Source: Muscardinus avellanarius (Eukaryota; Chordata; Mammalia; Rodentia; Gliridae). From it: DNA of 64,000 nucleotides. Location: contig OY726565.1 in NCBI GenBank assembly GCA_963383645.1, positions 30,488,534 through 30,552,533 on the forward strand. The letters run 5' to 3'. The notes below the pieces were generated by a model. That model ran no database searches and was not told where the DNA came from. It worked only from the letters and a program-made list of their open reading frames with translations. Shown one piece after another: positions 33,153 through 45,465 of the stretch (its first letter is position 1; the number at the start of each line of letters is the position of its first letter). The translations under genes were made by a program, and so were the position numbers.

Positions 33153-34621
33153 CAAATACTGGTGATGATGTGAAGTGTGAACTCTAATACATTATTGATG
33201 TGATTGCAAATTAGTGCAACCACTTTGGAAAACAGTATGAAGAATCCTCAGAAGAATGGGAACAAATTTACCATATGATCCAACAGTATTACTTCTAGGT
33301 ATCTACCCAAAACAATGGAAACCAAAACTACCAAACAAATGCATGCATATCTATGTTCATAGTGGCACAATTCACAGTTACCAAACTATGGAACCAGCCA
33401 AGATGTCCATCAGCAGATGAATGGATTACAAAGATATGGGATATGTATACAATGGAATTTTACTCAGCCATAAAGAAGAATAAAATTACATTTTTGTTTT
33501 TTTTGTGTGGGGAAATAGATGGAACTGGAGAATATTATTCTATGTGAGATTAGTCAGCCATAAAAATAAAAAAATCGATGCTTTTCCTAATATGCAGAAG
33601 CTAGGAAGAAAAGAGTTTATAGGAGGAACTCTAGATGAAGTAGAAACCATAGATGAGCAAATAAGGAGACATATTAACTGAGGGGGATGGGAGGGGGAAA
33701 GAGGGAGATTCCATAATACACATGATGTACATTCACAAATTCAATCACTAAGTCCGATATGAGGAGGAGGAAGGGAGAGGGAATGGGGTGGGAATTGGGG
33801 AAGGGCTAAATGTGTGCATGTATGCCTCTGTTATCTTGTACTACATTAAGATGTATGACTACAATGCACCATTTAAAAAATAAATACATAAAAATACTTT
33901 TATATACAACAAAAAATAAAAACAAAAGTAACACCTGCTGCTGTTTTCAAAGACAATGAAAAACATCCTGTGGAAACACTTATAAATGAAATGCATACTA
34001 GAGTGCCTGACAGGAATTTTCTGCTATAAACAAATAACTTTTTTCTCTCAACTTTGCTATGTATTAATACTATTTTGGCTTTTTAGTAAAACTTTTCATT
34101 AAGATTTAATGAGTGTGGGTAAATTCCACTTGTACAAAACAGTAAATTTTAGAAGTATTTTTATACCAATTTGGAGTGGCATATGTTTTACTCTAGGAAA
34201 GTATGGATCTGCCAGTGTCATCGCTCACAGTTGAGCATACCAGCTTTCTGAGCTCATTTCTTCTTGAGCTGAGCAAATGGGCACCTTTCTTGGTTTCTGT
34301 GTCTGTTGCCTCTGATGGGAATGACTTCCGCCGCCCTGGCTGGGCTCTGCTGCCTGCTCTCCATGAAGGCTGGATATAAGGATGTCCGTGCAGTGGCTGA
34401 GATGGCACAGTCTGTGGCCCTGCCCAGCTAGTGGCCTCAGTAAATGCTTGAGTCAGATGGGAGCTCACTTTAGCAGCTCATCCTTGCTCATTTCCTCACT
34501 TAGAGAAACACTGGAGAATCTGTACCAATCCTGCAGCTACACTAGGGGAAAATGTTTTTACATGGTTGAAGGTTTCTTCAGTGAGACTTATCTCAGGAGT
34601 CCTTCTTATGGGGACACCTAT

Positions 34622-34640
34622 AGGGTGTGTGTGTGTGTGA
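34622..34640. repeat. Short (GT)n(GA)n run
   Basis: A short GT then GA run at the tail of the next SINE. Confidence 0.8.
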
Positions 34641-34650
34641 GAGAGCTGTT

Positions 34651-34827
34651 TGGGACTGAAACTAGGGGCATTCTACCTCTAAGTTAAATCCCCAGTCTTT
34701 TTTTTCAAAGAGTCTCCCCAGGTTGCTGAGAGTCTTGTGAGGTTGCAGAGGCTGGACTTGAACTTGTGACTGTCCTATCTCAGCCTCCCAGATTACTAAG
34801 ATTACAGGCATGCACCACACACCTGGC
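34651..34827 (-). mobile_element. B1-dID SINE
   Basis: ID half GGGACTGAAACTAGGGGCAT; head ends TTACAGGCATGCACCACACA. Confidence 0.84.
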
Positions 34828-34961
34828 CTTATGGCTTTTTACTAGTAATACAGGTTTGAGGCTGTGTAAAAGAATGATCAGACAGAAAGACCCCAATATA
34901 AGTTATATATTTACATTTGACTATTTGAACTTTAGTTAAATTAAGATTTTTGGGGGAGGCA

Positions 34962-35027
34962 AGAACTATTGGGAATTAAGCCCGGGGGCAATTGACCCCT
35001 AAACTACACTCCCAACCCCCCGCCCCC
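34962..35027 (-). mobile_element. ID-half fragment
   Basis: GGGAATTAAGCCCGGGGGCA and CCCCTAAACTACACTCCCAA; head lost where another SINE begins. Confidence 0.65.
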
Positions 35028-35039
35028 TTTTTTTTGGGC

Positions 35040-35232
35040 AGTATTAGGAATGGAACTCAGGGACATTTTACTTCCAAGCTACACTCCCAGTCCTATTTTA
35101 TTTATTTTGAAACAGGGTCACACTAAGTTGTGGAGGGCCTCTACGCAGCTGAGTCTGGCTTTGAACCTGCAATCCTCTTGTCTTAGCTTCCCAAGTACTG
35201 GGATTACAAGTGTTTGCCACCTTTCCTGGCTC
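35040..35232 (-). mobile_element. B1-dID SINE
   Basis: ID half AGGAATGGAACTCAGGGACA; head ends CAAGTGTTTGCCACCTTTCC. Confidence 0.85.
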
Positions 35233-35372
35233 TCCCAGATCTTTTTAAAAAGAATTAAATTTGAAACAGTGTCTTTCTAAATTACTGAGTCTGGCCTCTA
35301 ACCTGCAATTCTCCTGTTTATGGCCTCCCATGGTTTGGAATTATAGGCATGCACCACCATACCCATTTAAAA
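35233..35372 (-). mobile_element. B1-dID SINE, ID half mostly lost
   Basis: TTTGAAACAGTGTCTTTCTA starts the linker; the 7SL half is complete to CATGCACCACCATACCC. Confidence 0.7.
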
Positions 35373-35605
35373 ATATACATCAATATATCTCATACACTTG
35401 CACATCTATGCATGTGTGTACACATATACATACTTGAAGTTTCTTGAAGTCTTACCCAATGTTGAAGTAGACATATTTCCTACTTCAAAATTACTTTAAA
35501 GGTGGGCTATAACCTACAGATTTTATTCCATAAATTGATTTCCACTATTTGGTGAATGACATTAGTTTGGAAAATACTTAACACAGTACTTAAAGGCATA
35601 AGCTT

Positions 35606-35876
35606 GCCAGATGTGGTAGTGCTCATCTGTAGTCCCAGTACATGGGAGGCTGAGACAAGAGGATTGCAGGTTTAAGAACAGCCTCAGCATTGCAACAAAG
35701 ATTGGGATTACAAATGTACATCACCATGCCTGGCTCTCCCAGCCCTTTTTAAAAAGAATTTAATTTTGAAACAGGGTCTTGGGTCTTTCTAAGTCACAAG
35801 ACTTTCAGCAACCTAGCTAGACCTTTTCAATATGAAAAATAAAAAATTTGCTCTGAGCTAAAATGTCTCTGGGGTC
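35606..35876 (+). mobile_element. Scrambled SINE cluster
   Basis: A plus-strand head (GCCAGATGTGGTAGTGCTCA) is broken at about 35700 by a minus-strand piece (35700-35805, ATTGGGATTACAAATGTACA), after which plus-strand linker resumes. The minus piece shares CTCCCAGCC/TTTTTAAAAAGAATT with 35233-35260, suggesting local copying. Confidence 0.6.
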
Positions 35877-36130
35877 AGGCATGGTGTCACATGCTTGTAA
35901 TCCCAGCATTTGGGAGGCTGAGACAAGAGGATAACGGTTCAAAGACAGTCTCAGCTACTACTTAGGCCCTTTGCAACTCATTGAGACCCTGTTTCAAAAA
36001 ATAAAAAATAAAAAATAAGGCTAGGGGTGTAGCTCGAAGGTAGAATGCCCCTGGGTTCCATCCCCAGTACTGCAAAAAAAAAAAAAAAAAAAAAAAAAGG
36101 TCTGGGTTCAATCCCCAATACCATTAAAAA
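35877..36130 (+). mobile_element. B1-dID SINE with duplicated ID end
   Basis: Head CAGGCATGGTGTCACATGCT; ID half GGCTAGGGGTGTAGCTCGAA; poly(A) about 36075-36099, followed by a second partial ID end GGTCTGGGTTCAATCCCCAA. Confidence 0.85.
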
Positions 36131-37183
36131 GAAAAGAGCACAAGCTTTAGTATCTGAGGAATCTGGGTCAAACATCAGCTCTCTCAGTTACCAGCAGCTC
36201 GCTTATGGAACTCAGTTTAAATATGCTTTCTATGCAAATTTTCATAATATAGTTGTTTATACCAAGAGAAAATCTTTATACTCAAACTTATGCTGATCAA
36301 TTAGATTGATTCTATAAATAAGTACATATGTGGTCCCACTTCAGAGTCTCTGGCGTTTCTCACGTCAGCCTACACTGTCCTGCCCTCTCCCAGGAGGGAG
36401 AACCTCAGGTGTCCAGAGTGTGGAACTTTCCTTTCTCTGCCCACTTCTTGAGGTAGCTGCCCTGTTGAGGCATGTCTGGGTGGGAGCAATGTCCTGAAGC
36501 TTTCAAAGGATATATATTACTATGGATTTGAGAAGGAGCATTCTTAGTTAGCATTCATCAGGGGAATGCTAGCTATTTTAGTATTTATCCTTTATAATGA
36601 TTTTAGGTTTTTGAAGTTAAAAAAGTTTTGAAATCTAAGACTATTTCAGAAATTTGTCTCAAAGCATTATCCATCTCACCAGTTATAGTGCTTACTTAAA
36701 TGGAAAAAATAGATCATATGAACAAGTTAAATATTTTTAACTTCTGATTTATGGGTAGCTATGAGTTATAGGTTACTTTTACATAAATTATACCACACTA
36801 GGAGTGAAATTCCATGAGTTGAAGTTTAATTCTCCTGTGTCCTGTACATATTAGTTGTGGCAACTAACCATCGGCCTGTTCTTGTCACTACCATCGACCT
36901 CTTCTGCATAATAAGCTATTTCTAAGCGGCTTTTAAAATAAGTGCTGCTTGGTCAAATTATTTGGCAACATTTGTATTGTCAAGAATTGATGCATTTTGG
37001 AAAAGTCAATTTTTCTCTCCTTTGCACGTGAATTATGCACACAAGTTAAATGTATTCCCAGTATTTAGTAGAGGGCAGAATAAAATGTAAAGTTCAATGT
37101 ATACTCTGGAGACTATGTTAAAATTATATATTCCTCTTAAGGAAAGCTGAATGACATTTAAATGACATTTTTCTCTTCTACAG

Positions 37184-37253
37184 GAACCAAAAGTAAATAC
37201 CAAAGTAATTTGTAAGCGTTGCAAGGTAATGTTGGGAGAGATCATGTCATCAG
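37184..37253 (+). CDS. UBE3D: UBE3D internal coding exon with second Cys pair
   Basis: This 70-bp exon has acceptor TTCTCTTCTACAG and donor GTAAGA. It starts in phase 0 and leaves one base. It encodes EPKVNTKVICKRCKVMLGE, where ICKRCK supplies a second CxxC matching the first in the exon at 9783-9873. Human UBE3D, as I recall it, has about 20 extra residues just before EPK. Nothing similar was seen in the preceding intron, but joining directly to the exon at 18123-18291 keeps the frame. Confidence 0.9.
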
Positions 37254-37427
37254 GTAAGAATTTCATAACAAAAACCAAAATAATTGCCTTCTTACCTAAA
37301 AGCCAGAATGAGATTTAGTAAAAATTTATATACAATATTCTTATATATTTCACATACATATGACATTTAGGTTCGTAATATGTTTTATGGAGTTGATGCT
37401 TTTATTTTTATATATTTATTTATTTTT

Positions 37428-37622
37428 GTGGTACTGAGGATTGAACGTGGAGGCATTCTACCTTCAAGCTATACACCCAGCCCGATTTGATTACTTATTT
37501 GGAAACAAGATCTTGCTAGGTTGATGAGTCTCACTATTTGATGAGGCTGTCCTCGAACCTGTGATTCTTCCATCTCAGCCTTCATGTGCAGGGATTACAG
37601 GTGTGCACCACCATGACTGGCT
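37428..37622 (-). mobile_element. B1-dID SINE
   Basis: ID half TGAGGATTGAACGTGGAGGC; it lies only 175 bp after the UBE3D donor at 37254. Confidence 0.86.
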
Positions 37623-39134
37623 GGAGTTGATGCTTTTAAAAATAGAAACTCGTTACATTTTTGTCATTTGACCTTATTAAGTGCATAGATTTGAGTTTTA
37701 AGTATTGAGAAGTTGGGTCATTTTCAATGCTTCATATCCTCTTTGTAGTGTAACGGAATAGTATAATGTTTGTACTTTGGTCTGTCTTATAGAAATCAGA
37801 AACTTTTTCACAATACAGTTCTGCAGTCAGAATAGTTGGTGCCCAGGGATGGAGCAGTTGCTTTTCTTGGCTGCCATCTGCTTCAGGACTATATTTTGGT
37901 GCTGGAGGTGGGAGAGGACAGGATGAAATGGAAGAATGCACATTCTAAGTTTTATACTTTATTCCTATTTATGGTCTCAATGGCATTAATTATATTTTAT
38001 CTAAACTGTATGTTATACTACTTTAAAATATAATAATGAAAATCCTGATAATTAAAATGCCATTTAAGGATATGATTTAAAATGTCTAGAGAGCTGCAAC
38101 ATGTTGTGTTAGCTTCATGGGTGAAGAATATTTCCTTTTGCTTAATTAATTAGAATATATAATTTAAGTGAAGCTATTGTACTGAAGAGAAGGCAGATGA
38201 TAGTATTTTTCATTTGCTTGTTTTGTAACTCGTCAGCATCATTCAAATTATCCTTCCTCAGAGTGAGCAGAAAAAGGAAGAATGAGGAGCCATCCTCAGT
38301 GCCATTTTTGCATAATGAAACAAGCCCCTTAAGTAACACCTTGAAAAATATAAGGTTTCTAATTAAATAATGTGAATGGATCTTTAAATGTGTTTCTCTC
38401 CTCCCGGAGGCCCAGTTAAAATGCCAGTTAAGGAGTAAAAAGATGTGTTTCCACAATGTCAAAGAGAAATGAAAAAGAGAAAAAATTAAACAGGAGATGT
38501 AAGCAGACTGTTCTGGACCATGGTTGCAGAGGGGAGGAAACTGCATGCTACTTGTCTGCAGTCATTGGATGAGGAGTGAGTCCACACTCACTGCGGAGCC
38601 CAGAGCAGCAGGTAAAAGGGAAGGCAACACGAGGCAAGAAGCTGCAATGAGGACTGTTAACTTAAAGTTACATATGGAGCTATTAGATCCCAGAGTCTCT
38701 TCCTTGTACTTTGAACTCACTTACAAAATCCTCAAGGCTGGAGATTGGAGGACTCTTTCTTGCAAGGGAAGAGCACCCATAGGAGACAATGTTTGCAGAC
38801 GCTGATTCTTTGGGGTCATTAAACAAAGTGAGGTTCTAACTGTTCAACAAAAATGACCTTATATTCAGTCATCTTGCAGCCACTAACCAAATAGCTTTTG
38901 CTCAAAATTTGATTCCTTTACACTTAAATATGAACAAATCATTGAGAATTACCAAATATTTTGGGAAATCATCAGTATAAAAAAGACCAATATAAATAAA
39001 TAAGCAAGCAGATTAAAAACACTGCAAAGAAACACATGATATATAGAGCAGAAATAAGCCTTAAAAAACAAAAAGTATCCTTGGTGGAGTCATATTACAT
39101 AGTTCAGAGAGCATGGAATTAAAAATGCAATAGC

Positions 39135-39342
39135 TTCTCGGGCGTTGTGGTGCACGCTTGTAATCCCAGCACTTAAGAGGCAGAGACAGGAGGATTGTGC
39201 AGGTTTAAAGCCAGTCTTGCTGCCTTAAGAGACCCTGTTTCCAAATAAAAATATAAAATAGGTCTGGGAGTGTAGCCTGAAGGTAGAAGGGTTTCCAAGG
39301 AACACCAGTAACACCAAAAAAAAAAAAAAAAAAAAAAAAAAA
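39135..39342 (+). mobile_element. B1-dID SINE, variant subfamily
   Basis: Contains the diagnostic GGATTGTGCAGGTTTAAAGC and GGTCTGGGAGTGTAGCCTGA, with a 26-30 nt A-tail. Confidence 0.88.
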
Positions 39343-39349
39343 AGATAGA

Positions 39350-39555
39350 GTGACACATACCAGTACTTGTAATCCCAGTACTTGGAAGGCTGAGATGGCA
39401 GTATCTCAGGTTCATGGACAGCCTCTGCAACATAGTAAGCCCTCAGCAACTTAGTGACACCCTTTTTTAAAATAAAAAAATAAGGCTGGAATGTAGTTCA
39501 GAGGTAGAATGCTCCTGCATTCAATTCCCTATGCTGAAAAAAGAAAGAAAGAAAG
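39350..39555 (+). mobile_element. B1-dID SINE
   Basis: Standard type placed directly after the previous one: TTGTAATCCCAGTACTTGGA head, GGCTGGAATGTAGTTCAGAG ID half and a GAAA-rich tail. Confidence 0.84.
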
Positions 39556-39699
39556 GTAATACAAAATCAAAGCATTTCATGATAAAATTAAGGAACTCAA
39601 CCAAAAACAGATTGAAAATTGGAAAAGAAATTTAAAAAGTATATTATCATATAAATTTTCTGAGAATAGGGGCTTTGTCCATCTTGTTTACTTATCCCG

Positions 39700-39775
39700 G
39701 TAACCTCGGCACTTAGAGTTCTGTTTGGCACATGATGAGTATTCAGCAAGTATTTGTTGATGAATGAATGAACAG
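39700..39775 (-). mobile_element. Possible L2/MIR fossil
   Basis: AGCAAGTATTTGTTGATGAA followed by TGAATGAACAG is a common L2/MIR 3' signature. Confidence 0.4.
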
Positions 39776-40520
39776 AGATGTCAGAACACCCAACATCTAG
39801 CAATTAGAAGTCCTAGCAAGAATGTAGGAACTTATTAAAGAAAAAAATAGCAAAGCCACACTATTTTTCAGAGCTAAGATTTCAGCTTGTCAACTGAAAG
39901 GACTCACTAAGCGCTCAGTCGTGAAGGGATAAAAGGCATGCAATACATCAGCTTTACAGCAATAAGGATTATGTTTCCAGAGGGCAAAAAGTGGTTAGTG
40001 GACATGATTCGGAATTGAAATAGCATTGAGCTTCTTAATAGAGATAAGAGCAACACCTTACCTTACTAATTTAGAAAGAAAAAGTTTCACCCTAGAATCT
40101 TATAGTCAAATCATCATATAAATATGAAGATAATAAATATACTTTGGAAATGATAAAGTTTCAAAACATAGACTTGAAAGTCACATTTTTTATGAATTTG
40201 CCATAGGATTATGTATGCATATCTATATGCATATACATATATGTGTTATATTTTGTTACATATGTATGTGTATGTATATATATGCATACATACTCTGACT
40301 ATATATCTCACTACCTATGTATCTACCTACATATATACATCACAAAACCTAGGGTTTTAACTTAGAGATGACTTACTTGGCTTTGGGGAAACAGGTTATG
40401 TAGTATATAGCATAACATGATAAGGAAGGTATAGGATGAGAGAGATCCAGCTGCCCCAGAGAATGAAACCCTGGTTTGTACCAAGGAAAGAGAGAGAATG
40501 TCAAGATTGCTTCCTTTATT

Positions 40521-42114
40521 AAGTGGAATTGTTCAAAGTAGTTCTCAGCAACAAAAAACATGCAGGAAGAATCACAATACCTGACTTTAAGATATACTAC
40601 AAACCCATTGTAATAAAAACAGCATGGTACTGGTACAAAAACAGATACATAAACCAATGGAACAGAATAGAAGACCAGAAACAAATCCACACACTTAGAG
40701 CCAATTTATTTTTGACAAAGGAGCCAAAAACATACACTGGAAAAAAGACAGCTTGTTCAACAAATAGTGTTGCCAAAACTGGTTAACCATATGCAGAAAA
40801 TTGGATATTAATCCCACTTTCTCACCCTGCACAAGAGTCAATTCAAGATGGATCAAAGACTTGGAAATCAAACCAGAGACCTTGAAGCTCCTTGAAGAGG
40901 GCATAGGTCCAACACTGCAACACATAGGCACAGATAAACACTTTCTCAACAAGACCCCAAAGGCACAATAAACTAAAAGGCGAATCAATACATGGGATTG
41001 CATGAAACTGAAGAGCTTCTGTTCAGCAAAGGAAACTGTCAAGAACCTCAATCAAGAGCCAACAGAATGGGAGAAGATTTTTGCCATCTACACCTCTGAT
41101 AGAGGACTAATATCTAGAATATACAGAGAACTCAAGAAACTCAACACTAAAGAAACAAATAATCCAATAAAAAGTGGGCAAGCAAACTAAATAGACACTT
41201 CACAAAAGAAGAAATTCAAATGGCCAATAAATACACGGAAAAATGCTCAACATCATTGGCAGTCAGAGAGATGCAAATCAAAACTACCCTGAGATTTCAC
41301 CTAACTCCAACTAGAATGGCAATCATTCAAAACACAAACAACAAATGCTGGCGAGGATGTGGAGAAGTGGGAACTCTAAAACATTGTTGGTGGGATTGCA
41401 ACTTAGTGCAACCACTTTGGAAAACAGTATATAGAATCCTCAGAAAAATGGGAATAAATCTACCATTTGATCCAGCAATACCACTTCTGGGTATCTACCC
41501 AAAAGAAATGAAACCAAACTACCAAACTAATGCATGTGTATCTATGTTCATAGCTGCACAATTCACCATAGCCAAACTATGGAACCAGCCAAGATGTCCA
41601 TTAAGAGATGAATGGATTACAGAACTGTGGGATATGTGCACAATGGAATTTTACCCAGCCATTAAAAAAAGCCACAATTACAACATTTTTACAGAAATAG
41701 ATGGAATTGGAGGACATTATGCTAAGCGAGATTACTCAGTCACAAAAAAAAAAAATAAATAAGAAATCGGATGCTTTCCCTAATATGTGAAAGCTAAGGA
41801 AAAATGGGTTATAGGAGGAACTCTAGATGAAAAAGGAAATCCTATAGAGGAGCAAACAAGATGACCTAAATTAGGGGATGGGAGGGGGGAAGAAGGAAGT
41901 TCTCTAAAGCACACAATGTACTTAAACATAACGAAGTCAACCACTAAGCTAAGCAAGGGAAGGAGGGATGGGGAGGGAATAGAGTGGGAATTCAGTAGGG
42001 GCTAAATGGGCGATGTGTACATGTATGTCCACACAAGTTTTTTTTTTTTTTACCCCATTATGATATATGAATACAATGCACCAATAAAAAAATTTAAAAA
42101 ATAAAGTGGAATTG
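40521..42114 (+). mobile_element. 5'-truncated sense L1 with target-site duplication
   Basis: AAGTGGAATTG repeats at 40521-40531 and 42104-42114, defining the insertion. It carries the last part of ORF2; the longest frame (41220-41762) spans the C-terminal cysteine region [13 protein letters not shown], followed by a 3'UTR with G-rich run and A-tail. Earlier ORF2 frames are broken by stops. It is better preserved than the L1 at 29880. Confidence 0.92.
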
Positions 42115-42529
42115 GTGAAGTCTTTTGATTTGTTCACATGTAACAAAATAATCTTGGGATAAGCCACCTCATTATATAGGAAGAATTAGCAAAAGGTGCT
42201 TGAAAGACTAAAGTGAAAATTGAAAGCAGCTATTCACTACAGGAAAAATAAAAGATTGGATAAGAAAGAAAATACCTCCATGGTATTATTTTGGTTATAA
42301 TAATGTAAATATTAGTCAATCATTTAGCCAAACATGATATAATTTGTATCTATATGAAGAGTATGTATGCGATTATATTAGAGAGCTATATCTATTATAA
42401 AGTAAATCAATAAGACTCCACTTCCCAAAGTGGTGCTGTAATGAGAATGGGCACATTTATAAGAGGAGTGTAAGAAGGTGACTAGAAAAACAAAAGGTCA
42501 GAAAGATTTTTGTAAAAAAAAATACCTGG

Positions 42530-42722
42530 CCGGGTGTGGTGGCGCACCCTTGTAATCCCTGTGCTTGGGAGGCTGAGGCAGGAGGATTGCACAAGTTCGA
42601 AGCCAGCCTCTGCTGGCTCAAGATATGCTGTTTTTAAATAAAAAATATAAAATAGGTCTGGGAGTGTAGCCCGGAGGTGGAAGGCCCCTGGGTTCCATCC
42701 CCAATACCACCAAAAACAAACA
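42530..42722 (+). mobile_element. B1-dID SINE, variant subfamily
   Basis: GGCCGGGTGTGGTGGCGCAC head with surviving CpGs; GGTCTGGGAGTGTAGCCCGG in the ID half, but it ends like the standard type (GGGTTCCATCCCCAATACCA), so it looks intermediate. Confidence 0.9.
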
Positions 42723-42951
42723 AAAAAAACCCTGAAATTTTGGCAAATCTGATGAAAAATACTAACTTTCAGATCTAATAATCTTAGTGAACCCAAGCAT
42801 TGATGCTTATTAAAATTAAGTTTGACAAGAGAATCTGGAAGATATAGAAAGAGAAACAAAACAAAACTTACATAGGGATTTTGTGACACATTTAAGGCAG
42901 GGTTAGAAACAATGATCTCCAAAAAATTGAAGTAAGATATGTAAAGAGTTC

Positions 42952-43162
42952 CAGGCATGGTGGAGCATGCTTGTAATTCCAGCATTTGGAAGGCTGAGAC
43001 GGGAGGATCACAGTTCATGGACAGCCTCAGCTATCTAGTGAGGCCCTTTGCAGCTCAATGAGACCCTGTTTCAAAATATAGAATAAAAAGTAAGGCTGGG
43101 GGTGTAGCTTGGTGGTGGTAGAATGCCCCTGGGTTCAATTCCCAGTACCAAAGGAAAAAAAA
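42952..43162 (+). mobile_element. B1-dID SINE
   Basis: Head CCAGGCATGGTGGAGCATGC; ID half GGCTGGGGGTGTAGCTTGGT, with a small TGG duplication. Confidence 0.88.
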
Positions 43163-43559
43163 AGAAGATATGTAAAGTGATGAATTAAAAAGGCCTATCA
43201 ACCAAAAGTGCTACATATAGAAACAGTATCTTTCAAAAATAAAGAGAAAATAAAATTGAGTCTGAAATATATAAAATAATATATTGTAAGTAGGCCTCTA
43301 CAAAAATAAACAAGCAAACAAAAACCCTGAAGTGAAATTCTTTGGCTGACATACAAGATAACAGATGTAATTGAAATATACATTATATACATTAAGGAAT
43401 AAAGTTTAGGGGAAATAGAAAACATATGAGCAAATTACCCCAAAAACAAACTGAAAAGAGGTAAGCACAAAATTCAAGTCATATGTTCCCTGTACTTTGC
43501 CAGTTTTCTAAACTTGAAACTTTCATTTTGCTTTGAGAAATAAGGCCAGGAATGAAAGA

Positions 43560-43561
<2 letters not shown>

Positions 43562-43597
<36 letters not shown>

Positions 43598-43612
43598 ACA
43601 TACACACATACA
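43562..43612. repeat. (CA)n microsatellite, partly (CATA)
   Basis: Pure CA about 43562-43590, then ACACATAC variants. Confidence 0.93.
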
Positions 43613-43613
43613 G

Positions 43614-43735
43614 CTACACAAGATGGAGAACCTGATGTGTGATGATTACTACACGAATAAAAAACTACACATACACAACTACACAAGATGGAAAACCTAA
43701 TATGTGATTATTCCTACACAAATAACAGATTCTAC
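43614..43735. repeat. Two-copy tandem duplication, unit 65 bp
   Basis: CTACACAAGATGG begins at 43614 and again at 43679; both copies continue through AACCT.AT.TGTGAT and a 'cctacac.aataa' block. Confidence 0.75.
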
Positions 43736-44379
43736 AGAACATACCCTCATAGTAGGAGAGTCAGAAGTGGATCATCTCTGTGGAATTATAAATAGATATC
43801 AACTCTTGAGCAATTTTGGTAACTTCAAGCCACTGAATTTGGTGTAGTCTACCTTGGACTAGACATAACACTGAGTGCTTGGAAAAATTAAACACAGATC
43901 ACTTCTGGAGAAAAATATTTTCATTGTAAAAGTCTTATTATTCCCACACATTTGTTTTCAAGCATAGTGTTTAGCATATAACTAAAGATAAATTGGTACA
44001 TTGAGTTCCATCAGTAAGTTAACTAGAATTAGTTCAAGTTCCATCAATAAAAACTAAAAAAGAAAGGAGCAGATAATGAAAATGACTTTCTGTGAGAATT
44101 ATAACTAAACTATAAAAACATCCATTCTTTGTATATTTAACAGGACAAAAGACAGATTTGAAGAAAGCCCATTGCAAAAGGAAACTCTAGCAATAAATAC
44201 ATTTAAATATATCTACAACATAATTTCTAAAACAGTACTTTATTGTAATTAGAAAAAAAAAAGAGAGGCAAGTTTAATAGCAGTCAAGTGCAACTTGAAA
44301 AAAGCATAAGGAACTGAAGGTAGATGAGAAGACAAATCTGTAATCCAATATAGGGAGACAAAAAGGCAAAAAATACAGA

Positions 44380-44810
44380 GTATTATGTGTGTACTGTAGA
44401 ATGAGAAAATCTAGCATGTTTAATTAGACTTGCAGAAAGAAAAGACTGGAATACAGGCATTATTTGAACATAATTATTGAGAATTTTACAAAAGTGAAGA
44501 ACAATCTATAGATTCAAGAGCCACAGTGAATTCAATTCAGTGAGGCCCAAGTAAGATAAAAGAAATCTCTGTACTGCGGAATGAAAAGCAAAGAGAAAAT
44601 CTTAAAAGCAAGTAGAGAAAAGTGATGGATAACCTTCAAAGGAGTGGCAGTGGAATGATAGCGTCAGTGTGCATGAAGAAATAACTGTTAACCCAAGGAC
44701 TTTATGTCAAGTGAAAGTATCCTTCAACACAGAAGGCAAAGATATATTTTCTGATATAATTTATCTCTAGTGTCTTCTTAGTAAGAGATGTTCTACCTGT
44801 GGTCACAGAG
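44380..44810 (+). mobile_element. Ancient L1/HAL1 ORF1-region fragment
   Basis: AAAGAGAAAATCTTAAAAGC, a 'gaaataactgttaacccaagg' block and 'tatccttcaacacagaaggc' match the C-terminal half of ancient L1 ORF1 in order. No open frame remains. The sense copy is unrelated to the younger L1s here. Confidence 0.6.
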
Positions 44811-45246
44811 AAAAAAATGACCCCAAGGAAATCAGGAAGGATTAATAAAGTAGTAAATATGTGACATTAGGTGAATAATAACTTTGTAAAATAATAATAT
44901 CTATGGAATTAGGTTGTAAGTTAACAGTGTTTGGGATAAAAGGGGTCACTGTAACGTTAAAGAGGTTCAATTCTGCCTCCAATAACATTCAGAAGAGTGA
45001 AGTGAAAATTAACAACTTCAAGGAGAAATAAACTCATCATTGCTCTACATATGTAATCATCTAACGTTTTATTGATTTAAACTTTTATCCTTTCTTGTGT
45101 ATTATATTGAGGAATTAAAAATTTGAAAAAAACCAGTAATAGCTTTGTCTTACTAAGAATTCTTTGACAACACTATTTTTAAGATATCATTTTCAATTAT
45201 TTCTTGTTTTATTTTTTATTTTTATTTTTATTTTTTTGTTGTTGTT

Positions 45247-45311
45247 GGTACTAGGGTTCCTGGAAGCCCGTCTACCTCTGGGCTACACTCCCACAGTCTA
45301 CACTCCCAGAC

Positions 45312-45353
<42 letters not shown>

Positions 45354-45465
45354 TATGTGGAAACAGGGTCTCTTAAGCCAGCAAGGCTGGCTCCGAACCA
45401 GTGCGATCCTCCTGTCTCCGCCTCCCAAGCACGGGGATTACAAGTGTGAGCCACCACACCCGGCT
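45247..45465 (-). mobile_element. B1-dID SINE, variant subfamily
   Basis: ID half TAGGGTTCCTGGAAGCCCGT, with CAGTCTACACTCCCA-type duplication around 45285-45305, a 33-nt poly(T) in the linker (45315-45347) and a CpG-retaining head. Confidence 0.9.

Larger units (their letters stand above)
29880..33895 (+). mobile_element. Sense L1: ORF2 and 3' end, decayed
   Basis: It begins inside the endonuclease domain (CTAGACAAAAGGTTAATAAA) and ends with TATGACTACAATGCACCATT and an A-rich tail. The reverse-transcriptase FADD box is intact near 31515, but frameshifts and stops break the frame throughout. Two SINEs lie inside it (31822-32023 and 32936-33152). Confidence 0.88.
18292..37183 (+). other. UBE3D intron, 18.9 kb, largely L1-derived
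   Basis: More than half of it is the 8.5-kb insertion at 19467-27938 and the sense L1 at 29880-33895. Unique intronic sequence remains at 18292-19230, 27952-29190, 33900-34640 and 36130-37180; no exon-like sequence was recognised there. Confidence 0.8.

Noticed and set aside
38524..38805. 93-codon open frame
   Set aside because: No family resemblance, no splice or promoter context, and it lies within unique UBE3D intron.
41220..41762. Independent 180-codon gene
   Set aside because: It is the C-terminal end of L1 ORF2 within an insertion bounded by an 11-bp target-site duplication.
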